Shown here one piece after another: positions 17,470-25,725 of a stretch of 59,106 bases of DNA. The position numbers and the translations under genes are program-made. Location: positions 1-59,106 of the forward strand of contig NZ_DGLD01000023.1 of the NCBI RefSeq assembly GCF_002387245.1, given 5' to 3'. Below the pieces are notes generated by a model. That model was not told the DNA's origin. It was given only the letters and a program-made list of their open reading frames with translations, and ran no database searches. Origin of the DNA: Brevundimonas sp. UBA4553 (GTDB taxonomy: Bacteria > Pseudomonadota > Alphaproteobacteria > Caulobacterales > Caulobacteraceae). Each line of letters opens with the position of its first letter. Positions within the stretch are counted from its first letter, which is position 1.

Positions 17470-17802
17470 GTAGCGTCTTTCGCTTGCGGCGAAGCGTGTC
17501 CCCGCGTGCGTCGCGTCGAGAAGGCGGATGCCTTCTGACCGCACGCAACAACAAAGAGACGCACCGCCAGTCCCGATAGAGCTTCGGAATGAAGCCGTCG
17601 GGGTGGATCGGGGCGCCGCCCCGCGTGTCCGGACGACGTAATGACTCTGAGGTCTTGCCGGCTGCGTCTGCAATCAGGTCTTCGGGGAGGAAGACCCACA
17701 CGCGTTGCAGGAAGCCGGCCATCGCATGATGCGATGCAGCGCAGATGGGCCTCAATAAGGGCCAAGTCAAGGCGGCTTGATCGCCGCCTAGACGGTTCGA
17801 CG
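17470..17802 (-). other. Long untranslated region upstream of the helicase gene
   Basis: 333 bases without a convincing gene; a 99-codon open frame here has no recognisable protein character. An almost perfect palindrome, CATCGCAT-G-ATGCGATG, lies at 17720-17736. DEAD-box helicase genes often carry long, cold-responsive or self-regulated leaders, so this may be a 5' UTR (inference). Confidence 0.4.
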
Positions 17803-18558
17803 TCAGGCGTGGCCGTTCAGGGCGGCGTAGATCTCGTCGTAGCGCCCGTCGATCTCGGCGCGGCGCAAGGGTTTGACCCGCTCGACCAGGACCTCGCCAC
17901 GGGGGGTGTCGCCGCGTTCGATCAGGCCGATCACCTCGGCCGTATAGTCGGCCAGGGGCATGGAGGCGGGGTTCCGGGCGTGGCCGGGCATGAGGTCGGT
18001 GGCAACGGCCGGCGGCGCCAGTTCCAGCACCTCGACCGAGCTTTCGGCCAGCTGGGTGCGCAGGGACTGGGTCCAGGAATGCATGGCCGCCTTGGTGGCG
18101 TTGTAGGTCGGGGTGGCGACCAGAGGGATGAAGGCGAGGCCGGAGGTGACCGTGACCACGGTCGAGGCCGGGCGGTGGCGCAGGTGCGGAAGGAGGGCCA
18201 TGGTCAACCGGATCGGACCCAGCAGGTTGGTGGCGATGGTGGTCTCGGCCGTCTCCAGCGAGAAGGGCTCGGCGGTCAGGTCCTCGGACTGCATGATCCC
18301 GGCGTTGTTGACGACGACGTTCAGATCGGGATGCTCCAGTACGACCCGGGCGGCGAAGGCGCGGATAGCGGCGGCGTCCTCCATGTCGAGCGTCGCCCAG
18401 GCCATGCCGGGGTGGGCGGCGGCGACGGCCCGCAACGGCGCTTCGCGACGTCCGGTGACGATGACGCGATTGCCGCGCGCGTGCAGGCTCTCGGCCAGGG
18501 CGCGGCCGATGCCGCTGCCGCCGCCGGTGATCAGGATGGTGTTGCCGGTGATCTTCAT
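17803..18558 (-). CDS. Short-chain dehydrogenase/reductase, DltE-like
   Basis: 251 residues of a classical SDR. The cofactor motif ITGGGSGIGRALAESL lies near residues 10-25, with NNAGIM near 83-88. The catalytic Ser is in VTSGLAF and the active-site pair in YNATK (about residues 151-155). The ATG at 18558 has AAGGAG seven bases upstream and is preferred over an earlier ATG eight codons away. It is divergent from an HxlR regulator over a 112-base gap, an arrangement in which the regulator usually controls the reductase, often in response to aldehydes or quinones (known for HxlR relatives; inferred here). Confidence 0.9.
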   Translation of the reverse strand: MKITGNTILITGGGSGIGRALAESLHARGNRVIVTGRREAPLRAVAAAHPGMAWATLDMEDAAAIRAFAARVVLEHPDLNVVVNNAGIMQSEDLTAEPFSLETAETTIATNLLGPIRLTMALLPHLRHRPASTVVTVTSGLAFIPLVATPTYNATKAAMHSWTQSLRTQLAESSVEVLELAPPAVATDLMPGHARNPASMPLADYTAEVIGLIERGDTPRGEVLVERVKPLRRAEIDGRYDEIYAALNGHA

Positions 18559-18622
18559 GTCGGGCTCCTTCAACGTGCGCATTCACGCCGAGGCTCAGCT
18601 ATGGTCTATGCTCTCCTTTAGA

Positions 18623-18649
18623 AAGTAGGCACCAGAAGCCGCCATACTT
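18623..18649. promoter_or_regulatory. Candidate HxlR operator
   Basis: An inverted repeat AAGTA-N17-TACTT (arms 18623-18627 and 18645-18649) with extra symmetric GGC/GCC inside sits between the divergent SDR and HxlR genes. HxlR-family proteins bind dyads with TACT/AGTA-like arms. Position and symmetry are seen; binding is inferred. Confidence 0.45.
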
Positions 18650-18670
18650 ACCGGCTGGGAAGATTTGGAC

Positions 18671-19081
18671 ATGACGCACTATCCGCCTGCGAGAATTTCG
18701 TCGCCTCACAGCGATGACCCGGTCGATCCGCGCGTGGAGGCCCTGGTCAACGAGGTGATCGGCCGGGTGGCGGACAAGTGGACCATGCTGATCCTGGAGG
18801 TGCTGGAGCAGCACGGGGAGCAGCGCTTCACCCGCCTGGGCGAACGGGTCGGCGGCATCAGCCAGAAGATGCTGACCCAGACCTTGCGGCAGATGGAACG
18901 CGACGGCCTGGTGGTGCGGACCGTGCATCCGGTCATCCCGCCACGCGTCGAATACCGCCTGACCGACCTGGGCGTGACCCTGGCCGAAGCCTTCTGCGGG
19001 GTCTGGACCTGGGCGGAGGCGAATCTGGATCGGATCGACGCCGCGCGTCAGGCCTTCGACGCGCGCAAGGCGGCGGGCTAG
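18671..19081 (+). CDS. HxlR-family transcriptional regulator
   Basis: 136 residues with the winged-helix HxlR pattern: DKWTMLILEVL near residues 37-47, RFTRLGERVGGISQKMLTQTLRQME near 53-77 and PPRVEYRLTDLG near 91-102. The N-terminal Cys used for redox sensing in many members is missing; the only Cys lies near the C-terminus in AEAFCGVW. ATG 18671 is preferred over a TTG two codons earlier because GGAAGA is well placed. Its stop overlaps by four bases the end of the convergent DUF1345 gene. Confidence 0.92.
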   Translation: MTHYPPARISSPHSDDPVDPRVEALVNEVIGRVADKWTMLILEVLEQHGEQRFTRLGERVGGISQKMLTQTLRQMERDGLVVRTVHPVIPPRVEYRLTDLGVTLAEAFCGVWTWAEANLDRIDAARQAFDARKAAG

Positions 19082-19728
19082 CCCAGCAGGCTCACCGCCA
19101 TATTCACCGCCAGGGCCAGGATCACGGTGTTGAACAGGAAGGCCACCAGGCTGTGCAGGGTGGCGATGCGGCGCAGGGTCCGACTGGAGATCTGGATGTC
19201 GGCGGTCTGGCTGGCGACGCCGATGATCAGGGCGAAGTGCAGGAAGTCCCAGTAGTCGGGGTCGTCCTCGCCCGGGAAGATCAGGCCCTGACGGTCGCCG
19301 CCCGCCTCGGCCGGGGCATAGAACTCGTGCGCGTAGTGCAGGGTGAAGATGACGTGCACGAACAGCCAGGACAGGGCGATGACGCCCATGGAGAAGAAAG
19401 CCGAGGCGGCGGACGGCGGGCCGCCCCCCGCCGCCTCCATGACGATGATGAAGACGCTGGCCGCCGCCGCCAGCAGGCTGAGCGGCAGGACCGCGCCGCC
19501 AGCCTGATCCAGTTCGGCGGCGCGCTGACGGATGGCCTCGACCGAGCGGGCGCGCATCAGGCGGATGAAGGTCAGGGCCAGGAAGGCCGCGGCGCCAGCG
19601 CCCCAGCCCGCCGCCAGCCGCGTCGGCCAGTCGCGGACGCCCGATCCGAGGGCGATGACCGCGACCAGAACCGCCAGCCCCAGCCACAGGGCGGCGTGCA
19701 GACGGAACAGGCGGGCGATCCAACTCAT
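19078..19728 (-). CDS. DUF1345 integral membrane protein
   Basis: 216 residues with about five hydrophobic segments. The segments HVIFTLHYAHEFY and DYWDFLHFALIIGVASQTADIQISS are characteristic of DUF1345. Members are small inner-membrane proteins without an assigned function. The ATG at 19728 is chosen over one four codons upstream. It is divergent from ku. Confidence 0.85.
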   Translation of the reverse strand: MSWIARLFRLHAALWLGLAVLVAVIALGSGVRDWPTRLAAGWGAGAAAFLALTFIRLMRARSVEAIRQRAAELDQAGGAVLPLSLLAAAASVFIIVMEAAGGGPPSAASAFFSMGVIALSWLFVHVIFTLHYAHEFYAPAEAGGDRQGLIFPGEDDPDYWDFLHFALIIGVASQTADIQISSRTLRRIATLHSLVAFLFNTVILALAVNMAVSLLG

Positions 19729-19841
19729 GCAGCGGAGCATGCCGCGCTTCTTGATGGCGAGCCAGAGGGCGGTGGTGGAGGTGGTCGAAGGGCTGAACGA
19801 ATCGGCGCTCGGTCCGTTGAAACGGGCTGGAGGACCGGATC

Positions 19842-20681
19842 ATGGCTGCGCGACCGACCTGGCAGGGGCATCTGAAGCTGTCGCTGGTGACCTGTCCGGT
19901 CGCCCTCTACACCGCGACCAGCAGCGTGAACGACGTGCGCTTTCATCTGATCAATCCGGCCACCAACAACCGCATCCGCATGGTGACGACGGACCCGGAC
20001 ACGGGGCCGGTCGAGCGGTCCGATCTGGTCAAGGGGTATGAGGTCTCCAAGGACGAGTACGTCCTGTTCGACGAGGCCGACTTCGACAAGGTGAAGCTGG
20101 AAAGCACCAGGACCATCGCCATCGACCAGTTCGTGGACGAGGCCGACATCGACCGGCTTTACTGGGACGACCCCTTCTATGTCGTGCCGGAAAAGGGGGT
20201 GGGGGTCGAAGCCTTCGCCGTGATCCGCGAGGCGATGAAGACGGCGGGCAAGATCGCGCTCGGTCAGCTGGTGCTGCGCGGCAAGGAGCGGCAGCTGGCG
20301 CTGGAGGTGCATGGCAAGGGGTTGGTGGCCTACACCCTGCGCGCCCACGACGAGGTGAAGTCGGCCGACGACTTCTTCGACGACATCCCGACGGTCAAGG
20401 CGGACAAGGACATGGTCGAGATCGCCGCCCGCATCATCGGCCAGAAGGAGGCGGACTTTGATCCGACCCGCTTCCATGACGGCTATGACGAGGCGCTGAG
20501 GGAGATGATCAAGGCCAAGCAGAAGGGCGGCAAGGGCGTGGTGGCGGTGGCCGAACCCGACGACACCAACGTCATCGACCTGATGGCGGCGCTGAAGGCC
20601 AGTCTGAAGGGGCCGGCTTCGAAGACGGCCCCGGCCAAGCCCGCCGCGAAGAAGGCCGCGCCGAAGAAGAAGGCCGGCTGA
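19842..20681 (+). CDS. ku: Ku DNA-end-binding protein (non-homologous end joining)
   Basis: 279 residues starting RPTWQGHLKLSLVTCPVALYTA, the standard bacterial Ku N-terminus, with the ring core through about residue 225. A Lys/Ala/Pro tail (from about 250) resembles the basic extension that threads DNA in bacterial Ku. Ku binds broken ends and recruits LigD, which is encoded 2.5 kb away on the other strand (23134-25671). GGAGGA precedes ATG 19842. Bacterial Ku normally works as a homodimer, and no second copy is in the window. Confidence 0.96.
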   Translation: MAARPTWQGHLKLSLVTCPVALYTATSSVNDVRFHLINPATNNRIRMVTTDPDTGPVERSDLVKGYEVSKDEYVLFDEADFDKVKLESTRTIAIDQFVDEADIDRLYWDDPFYVVPEKGVGVEAFAVIREAMKTAGKIALGQLVLRGKERQLALEVHGKGLVAYTLRAHDEVKSADDFFDDIPTVKADKDMVEIAARIIGQKEADFDPTRFHDGYDEALREMIKAKQKGGKGVVAVAEPDDTNVIDLMAALKASLKGPASKTAPAKPAAKKAAPKKKAG

Positions 20682-20864
20682 TCAGCGCTTCTTGCCCAGC
20701 TCGGCGGCGATGTCCTTGGTCATGCGGCCGACCTTGCGGTGGGCGGCGGTGATCTGATCGCGGGTCACGCCCCAGCGCTTCATCCAGTATTCGACGGCCT
20801 GCCGCTCGGACAGGTCCAGCCGGTCCTTGTCGATAAAGCCACGCTTGTCCTTGAGGCCCGCCAT
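20682..20864 (-). CDS. Small DUF3606-domain protein
   Basis: 60 residues, highly charged, with the DUF3606 pattern RLDLSERQAVEYWMKRWGVTRDQITAAHRKVG. The function is unknown. An AAGGGA ribosome site precedes ATG 20864. Its stop codon abuts the stop of convergent ku without a gap. DUF3606 proteins often occur near stress or DNA-repair genes, but I cannot say more. Confidence 0.78.
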   Translation of the reverse strand: MAGLKDKRGFIDKDRLDLSERQAVEYWMKRWGVTRDQITAAHRKVGRMTKDIAAELGKKR

Positions 20865-20951
20865 GAGGATGTCCCTTGATCCGCAAAGACAAAGCCTAGC
20901 ATCAAAGCGGCGAACCGGCCCCTTCGTCGCGTGAAAAAGGGGCCGGGTTTC

Positions 20952-22139
20952 CTAGCAGCGGGCGGATGCGGGCGCCGTGGTCGTGCGGGTCTCGCGTCGG
21001 ACCAGCAGCAGGACCAGGAGCAGCCCCGACGCCGCCATGGCCGCTCCGGCCAGGGCGACGGCCGGATAGCCGAGGTTCAGGCCGATGACCGCGCCCCCTA
21101 AGGCCGCGCCGATGGCGTTGCCCAGGTTGAAGGCCCCGATGTTCATGGCCGAGGCGAGGTTGGGGGCGTCGCTGGCGGCGGTCATGACCCGCATCTGCAG
21201 CGGCGGCACCAGGGCGAAGCTGGCCACGCCCCACAGGAAGATGACCGCGGCGGCGGGCGCCTGCCACGGCATGACGACGGCGAACAGGACCAGCAGGGCG
21301 GCGAGGGCGCCGAGGGTGACGATCAGAGTGCGGTCCACAGACCTGTCGGCGAAGCGGCCGCCCAGCCAGTTGCCCACGGTCAGGCCGACGCCATAGACGA
21401 CCAGCATGGCGGTGACGAAGGCGCTGGAGGCCAGGGTCTGCTCCTTCAGGATCGGGGCGATGTAGGTGAAGACGGTGAACATGGCGCTGGAGCCGATGAC
21501 GGTCAGGGCCAGGGCGGCCAGGACGGGGCCGCGTTTCAGCACCGCCAGTTCGGCCTTCATGGCGCCGCCGTCGGCCGAGGCCTCGACCGGGCCATGCGGC
21601 AGGGTCAGGCGCAGGGCGATCATGGCGAGGGCGCCCAGCCCCGCAATGCCCCAGAAGGAGGCGCGCCAGCCCAGGGTCTCGCCGGCCCAGGCGGCCAGGG
21701 GAACGCCCGTGATGTTGGCGATGGTCAGGCCCATGAACATGGCCGCCACCGCGCCCGCGCGCCGGTTCGGCGCCACCACGCTGGCAGCGACGATGGAGCC
21801 GACGCCGAAGAAGGCCCCGTGGTTGAACGAGGTCACGACCCGCGCCGCCATCAGGCTCCAGTATTCGGGGGCGACGGCCGACAGCAGGTTGCCCAGGGTG
21901 AAGATTCCCATCAGGCCGATCAGCAGGGTCCGGCGCGGCACGCGGCCGGTGGTCAGGGTCATCAGCGGCGCGCCGATCAGCACCCCGAAGGCGTAGGCGC
22001 TGACCAGCAGACCCGCCGCCGGGATGGAGACGCCCAGGTCGCCGGCGATGACCGGCAGCATGCCCATGGGGGCGAACTCGGTGACGCCGATGCCGAAGGC
22101 GCCGACCGCCAGGGCCAGAAGGGGAGGGTTGAGCTTCAT
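20952..22139 (-). CDS. MFS transporter, DHA1/AraJ-like exporter
   Basis: 395 residues with twelve predicted membrane segments. The N-terminal GIGVTEFAPMGMLPVIAGDLG motif marks the AraJ/sugar-efflux branch of the DHA1 family; the substrate is probably a drug or small metabolite. The ATG at 22139 fits the family start; the frame runs 32 codons upstream without family resemblance. Its ribosome site is weak. It is divergent from a LysR regulator, which probably controls it. Confidence 0.88.
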   Translation of the reverse strand: MKLNPPLLALAVGAFGIGVTEFAPMGMLPVIAGDLGVSIPAAGLLVSAYAFGVLIGAPLMTLTTGRVPRRTLLIGLMGIFTLGNLLSAVAPEYWSLMAARVVTSFNHGAFFGVGSIVAASVVAPNRRAGAVAAMFMGLTIANITGVPLAAWAGETLGWRASFWGIAGLGALAMIALRLTLPHGPVEASADGGAMKAELAVLKRGPVLAALALTVIGSSAMFTVFTYIAPILKEQTLASSAFVTAMLVVYGVGLTVGNWLGGRFADRSVDRTLIVTLGALAALLVLFAVVMPWQAPAAAVIFLWGVASFALVPPLQMRVMTAASDAPNLASAMNIGAFNLGNAIGAALGGAVIGLNLGYPAVALAGAAMAASGLLLVLLLVRRETRTTTAPASARC

Positions 22140-22237
22140 GGAGAGGGGCCTGTCTTGTTTCGAGCGAACAGGTGGCGCAGGCGGAGTGCAGGGAGTAGGG
22201 CTGAGTTGAGCCAAACATCTATGCGCTGGAGGCACGA

Positions 22238-23137
22238 ATGAGCGGAATCGCGGTCAATCGCGCGGGCGAGCTGGCGGTGTTCGAGGCGGCGGCGCGCACG
22301 GGCGGCTTCTCGGCTGCGGCGCGGGAGCTGAACCTGACGCCCTCGGCGGTCAGCCGCACCGTGGCGCGGACCGAGGCGCGGCTGGGGGTGCGGCTGATGA
22401 TCCGCACCACCCGTCGTCTGACCCTAACGGCGGAAGGCGAGGCCTATCTGCAGGCCGCGCGACGCATCCTGACCGATCTGGACGACGCCGAGCAGGCCAT
22501 CGCCGACCAGGGCGCGCCGCGCGGGCGGTTGAGGGTCAGCGTGTCCCAGTCGCACGGGCGACTGCACGTCGTGCCTCTGCTGGGCGACTTCACCGCGCGC
22601 TATCCGCACATCCTGGTCGACATCAACCTGACCGATGCGGTGGTCGACATCGCCGCCGGGCAGGCGGACGTCGGCGTGCGCTCGGGTCCGCTGGACGACA
22701 GCGGCCTGACGGCGCGCAAGATCGGCGAGACGCGGCGCGTCATCGTGGCCTCGCCCGACTATCTGGCGCGCCGGGGGACGCCAGGGGTTCCCGAAGACCT
22801 GCACGGCCATAACTGCCTGAACTTCAACTTTCGTCGGGCGGAGCCTGTCTGGCCCTTCGTGCGCGACGGGCAGGAGTTCCGTCTGACGGTGCAGGGCGGC
22901 ATCGAGGCCAACAACGGCGAGACTTTGGGCCAGTTGGCGGCGGACGGGGTGGGGATCACCCGGGTCGGAGCCTTCAGCGTGGCCGACGCCATCGCCGCCG
23001 GTCGGCTGGTTCCGCTGCTGGAGGATTTCAATCCCGGCGACGTGGAGAACACCCACGCGGTGTTTGTCGGCGGCGCCAACACCCCTGCGCGGGTGCGGGT
23101 CTTCGTCGACTTTCTGGCCGAGCGCCTCAGGGCCTAG
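22238..23137 (+). CDS. LysR-family transcriptional regulator
   Basis: 299 residues. The N-terminal winged helix contains VFEAAARTGGFSAAARELNLTPSAVSRTVARTEARLGVRL (residues about 12-51), and the LysR substrate-binding domain follows. GGAGG lies five bases before ATG 22238. It is divergent from the MFS gene over a 98-base gap, the usual place for a LysR operator. Its 3' end overlaps the end of ligD by four bases. Confidence 0.93.
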   Translation: MSGIAVNRAGELAVFEAAARTGGFSAAARELNLTPSAVSRTVARTEARLGVRLMIRTTRRLTLTAEGEAYLQAARRILTDLDDAEQAIADQGAPRGRLRVSVSQSHGRLHVVPLLGDFTARYPHILVDINLTDAVVDIAAGQADVGVRSGPLDDSGLTARKIGETRRVIVASPDYLARRGTPGVPEDLHGHNCLNFNFRRAEPVWPFVRDGQEFRLTVQGGIEANNGETLGQLAADGVGITRVGAFSVADAIAAGRLVPLLEDFNPGDVENTHAVFVGGANTPARVRVFVDFLAERLRA

Positions 23138-25671
23138 CCCAGCTTGCGGATCGCCGGCTTGAGCGAGGCGGCCGAGGCGCGAAAATCCGTCCACGGATCG
23201 GGCGTCTGCAGCAGGTCGGCGGCGACGTGCAGGTTAAAGGCCCCGGGATCGAGGCCCGGCTTCACCTGATCCCACGACAGGGGAAAGGCGATGCCCGCGC
23301 CGGGGCGAGCGCGCGGCGACCAGGGGGCGACGGCGGTGGCCATGCGGCCGTTGCGCAGATAGTCGAGGAAGATCTTTCCGCCCCGCGCCTTCTTGGCCAG
23401 GGTGGTGGTGAAGCGGTCGGGGTGGTCGGCCTTCATCGCCTCGGACACCGCCTTGGCGAAGGCCTTGGCCGCATCCCATTCGACCCGGCTGCGGGCGTCG
23501 GCCTTGATAGGGACCACGACATGCAGGCCCTTGCCGCCGGTGGTCTTGACGAAGGGCGTCAGGCCGAGGCCTTCAAGGCGAGGTTTCAGCAGCAGGGCGG
23601 CGGTGATCACGTCGTCGAAATCGAGGCCTTCATCGGGATCAAGATCGAAGGTGATCTGATCCGGCGTCTCGGGATCGCCGGGCTTGCAGCCCCAGGGGTG
23701 CAGTTCCAGCCCCCCGGACTGGCCGACGGCCACCAGTCCGCCGACGTCGACGACGGCGACATAGGGTTTGCGCTCATGGACGTCGATCAGCTGGAGCCGG
23801 GGGCTGTGACCGGCCATGGCGTGGCGCTGAAAGAAGGTCTGGCCGGCAATGCCGTCCGGCGCGCGAATGATGGAGACGGGACGGTCCTTGAGGTGCGGCA
23901 GGAGACGTTCGGCGGCGGCCTCGTAGTAGCGGACCAGGTCGCCCTTGGTGATCGGGGGGCGGCCGTCGACGCCGGGCCACAGCACCTTGTCAGGGTGGGA
24001 AATGGTCACCCCCGCCACGACCAGCTTGCCGGGTTTTGAGGCGGAAGGTCGGGCCGTCGTCGGCGCGCGGGGGGCGTCGGTCACGTCAGCGGGCGCCTTG
24101 TCCTCGCGCAGACCCTTGAAGGCGGCCTGACGCAGCGAGCCCGCCTCGGTGTAGCCGCCGTGCTCGATCTCGGCGACCAAGGCGGGCATGGTCCAGTGGA
24201 TGTCCTTTGCGCCCTTGGGCGCGCCGGCGCCGACGAAGGGCGATCGGTCGGCGGCGACGGCTTTCAGCGCGGGCACGAGCGTCCTGGTCAGGGGCGCCGA
24301 ATAGCCCGTGCCGACGCGGCCGAGATAACGCAGGCCGCCCTTCGTCCTGACCCCGACCAGCAGGGAGCGGAAGCGGCTGCCGCCCTCTGACGACCAGCCG
24401 CCGATGACCACCTCGTCGCGGCCGCGGCACTTGGACTTGACCCAGGAGGCCGAGCGGCCGGCGTGATAGGGGGCGTCGAGCTTCTTGGAGATGACCCCCT
24501 CCAGGTCCATGCGGCAGGCGCTCTCCAGAATGGTCTGGCCGCTGGCTCCGAAATGCTCGACGTAGCGCAGACGTCCGGCCGCCGCCCGCGGCGTGCGGTC
24601 GATCAGGGCCTGAAGCCGGGCCTTGCGGTGGGACAGCGGCAGCTTGCGCAGGTCTTCCGGGCCGTCGAACAGCAGGTCGAAGGCGAAATAGACCAGACGG
24701 TCGGTGGCGCCGTCCGAGATGGCGGTCTGCAAGGCCGAGAAATCGGGCATGTCGTGCGCGTCCAAAGCGCACAGTTCGCCGTCCAGCACGCCGTCGGGCC
24801 AGTGGGCGGCGTCGGCCGCCAGCTCGGGAAAGCGTTCGCTCCAGTCCAGACCCTTGCGGGTGCGCAGCGTCGCGCGGCCGTGGCCGGCGGCGACCTGGAG
24901 GCGATAGCCGTCGAACTTGATCTCATGCGCCCATCCGGGAGCGGAGGGCGGATGGTCGGCGACCTTGCAAAGCTGGATCGGGACGAAGGCGTGCGGCCGG
25001 GCGACGGGGCGAGCGGACAGGGCTGGCTTCGGCTTGGGCGGAGCCTTGCGGCCTGTGGGTTTGGCCGCGGTCCATTCCGCCGAGCCGTCGGCGATCTGGG
25101 CCAGGCTGCGGCCGGTGGTGATCGAGGCGTCGATTTCGGCCAGGGCGTCGCCTTCGCCGTCGACGGCGTGTTCGTCCTTTTCCTTGATCAGCAGCCAGTT
25201 GGCGCGCTTTGACGGCTTGCCACGGTCGGACTTGAGCCGGATCAGGGCCCAGCCGCCCTTCAGCCGTTCGCCGTCGAGGGTCAGCTTGACCACGCCCTTT
25301 TTGAAGGCCGCGTCCAGGTCGGCGTCCTGGGGCGTCCATTCGCCGACGTCCCACATCTGCACCGTCCCGGCGCCGTAGTTGCCGGCGGGGATGGTCCCCT
25401 CGAAGCCGCCGTAGTCGAGAGGGTGGTCCTCGACCTCGACCGCCAGACGCTTGACGTGTGGGTCGCGCGACGGGGCCTTGGTCACGGCCCACGACTTCAG
25501 CACGCCGTCGTGTTCGATGCGGAAGTCGTAGTGGAGGCGGGTCGCGGCGTGGCGCTGGATCAGATAGCGCAGGCCGCCCTGGCGTGGCTTGGCCTTGCGG
25601 CCTTTCGGCTCCGGCGTGACGCCGAAGTTCCGTTTGGCCTGATAGGTGTCCAGCTCGCCGCGTGCGTTCAT
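23134..25671 (-). CDS. ligD: LigD multifunctional DNA repair ligase (phosphoesterase-ligase-polymerase)
   Basis: 845 residues with all three NHEJ activities, in the order PE-LIG-POL. The 3'-phosphoesterase domain is about residues 8-170 (HYDFRIEHDG at 47-56, EDHPLDYGGFEGTIPAGNYG). The ATP-dependent ligase has its nucleotidyl Lys252 in EIKFDGYR and runs to about 520. The primase-like polymerase starts near 550, with the metal site DLDPD at 676-680. The linkers are Pro/Lys-rich. It processes, fills and seals double-strand breaks with Ku. It lies 54 bases downstream of amt, behind a hairpin. The start at 25671 has little ribosome-site support but fits the family N-terminus (LDTYQAKRNFG). Confidence 0.96.
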   Translation of the reverse strand: MNARGELDTYQAKRNFGVTPEPKGRKAKPRQGGLRYLIQRHAATRLHYDFRIEHDGVLKSWAVTKAPSRDPHVKRLAVEVEDHPLDYGGFEGTIPAGNYGAGTVQMWDVGEWTPQDADLDAAFKKGVVKLTLDGERLKGGWALIRLKSDRGKPSKRANWLLIKEKDEHAVDGEGDALAEIDASITTGRSLAQIADGSAEWTAAKPTGRKAPPKPKPALSARPVARPHAFVPIQLCKVADHPPSAPGWAHEIKFDGYRLQVAAGHGRATLRTRKGLDWSERFPELAADAAHWPDGVLDGELCALDAHDMPDFSALQTAISDGATDRLVYFAFDLLFDGPEDLRKLPLSHRKARLQALIDRTPRAAAGRLRYVEHFGASGQTILESACRMDLEGVISKKLDAPYHAGRSASWVKSKCRGRDEVVIGGWSSEGGSRFRSLLVGVRTKGGLRYLGRVGTGYSAPLTRTLVPALKAVAADRSPFVGAGAPKGAKDIHWTMPALVAEIEHGGYTEAGSLRQAAFKGLREDKAPADVTDAPRAPTTARPSASKPGKLVVAGVTISHPDKVLWPGVDGRPPITKGDLVRYYEAAAERLLPHLKDRPVSIIRAPDGIAGQTFFQRHAMAGHSPRLQLIDVHERKPYVAVVDVGGLVAVGQSGGLELHPWGCKPGDPETPDQITFDLDPDEGLDFDDVITAALLLKPRLEGLGLTPFVKTTGGKGLHVVVPIKADARSRVEWDAAKAFAKAVSEAMKADHPDRFTTTLAKKARGGKIFLDYLRNGRMATAVAPWSPRARPGAGIAFPLSWDQVKPGLDPGAFNLHVAADLLQTPDPWTDFRASAASLKPAIRKLG

Positions 25672-25689
25672 TCAGCGTGAACGCAGAGG

Positions 25690-25718
25690 GGCGGGGAAGG
25701 CTTCACGCCTGCCCCGCC
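25690..25718 (-). terminator. Hairpin between amt and ligD
   Basis: GGCGGGG (25690-25696) pairs with CCCCGCC (25712-25718), with a further GGC/GCC pair inside. There is no T run, so read-through into ligD is possible. Confidence 0.45.
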
Positions 25719-25725
25719 GGTCGCA

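Noticed and set aside
17466..17765. 99-codon minus-strand frame upstream of the helicase
   Set aside because: Arg-rich, no family resemblance, no ribosome site; overlaps the helicase start.
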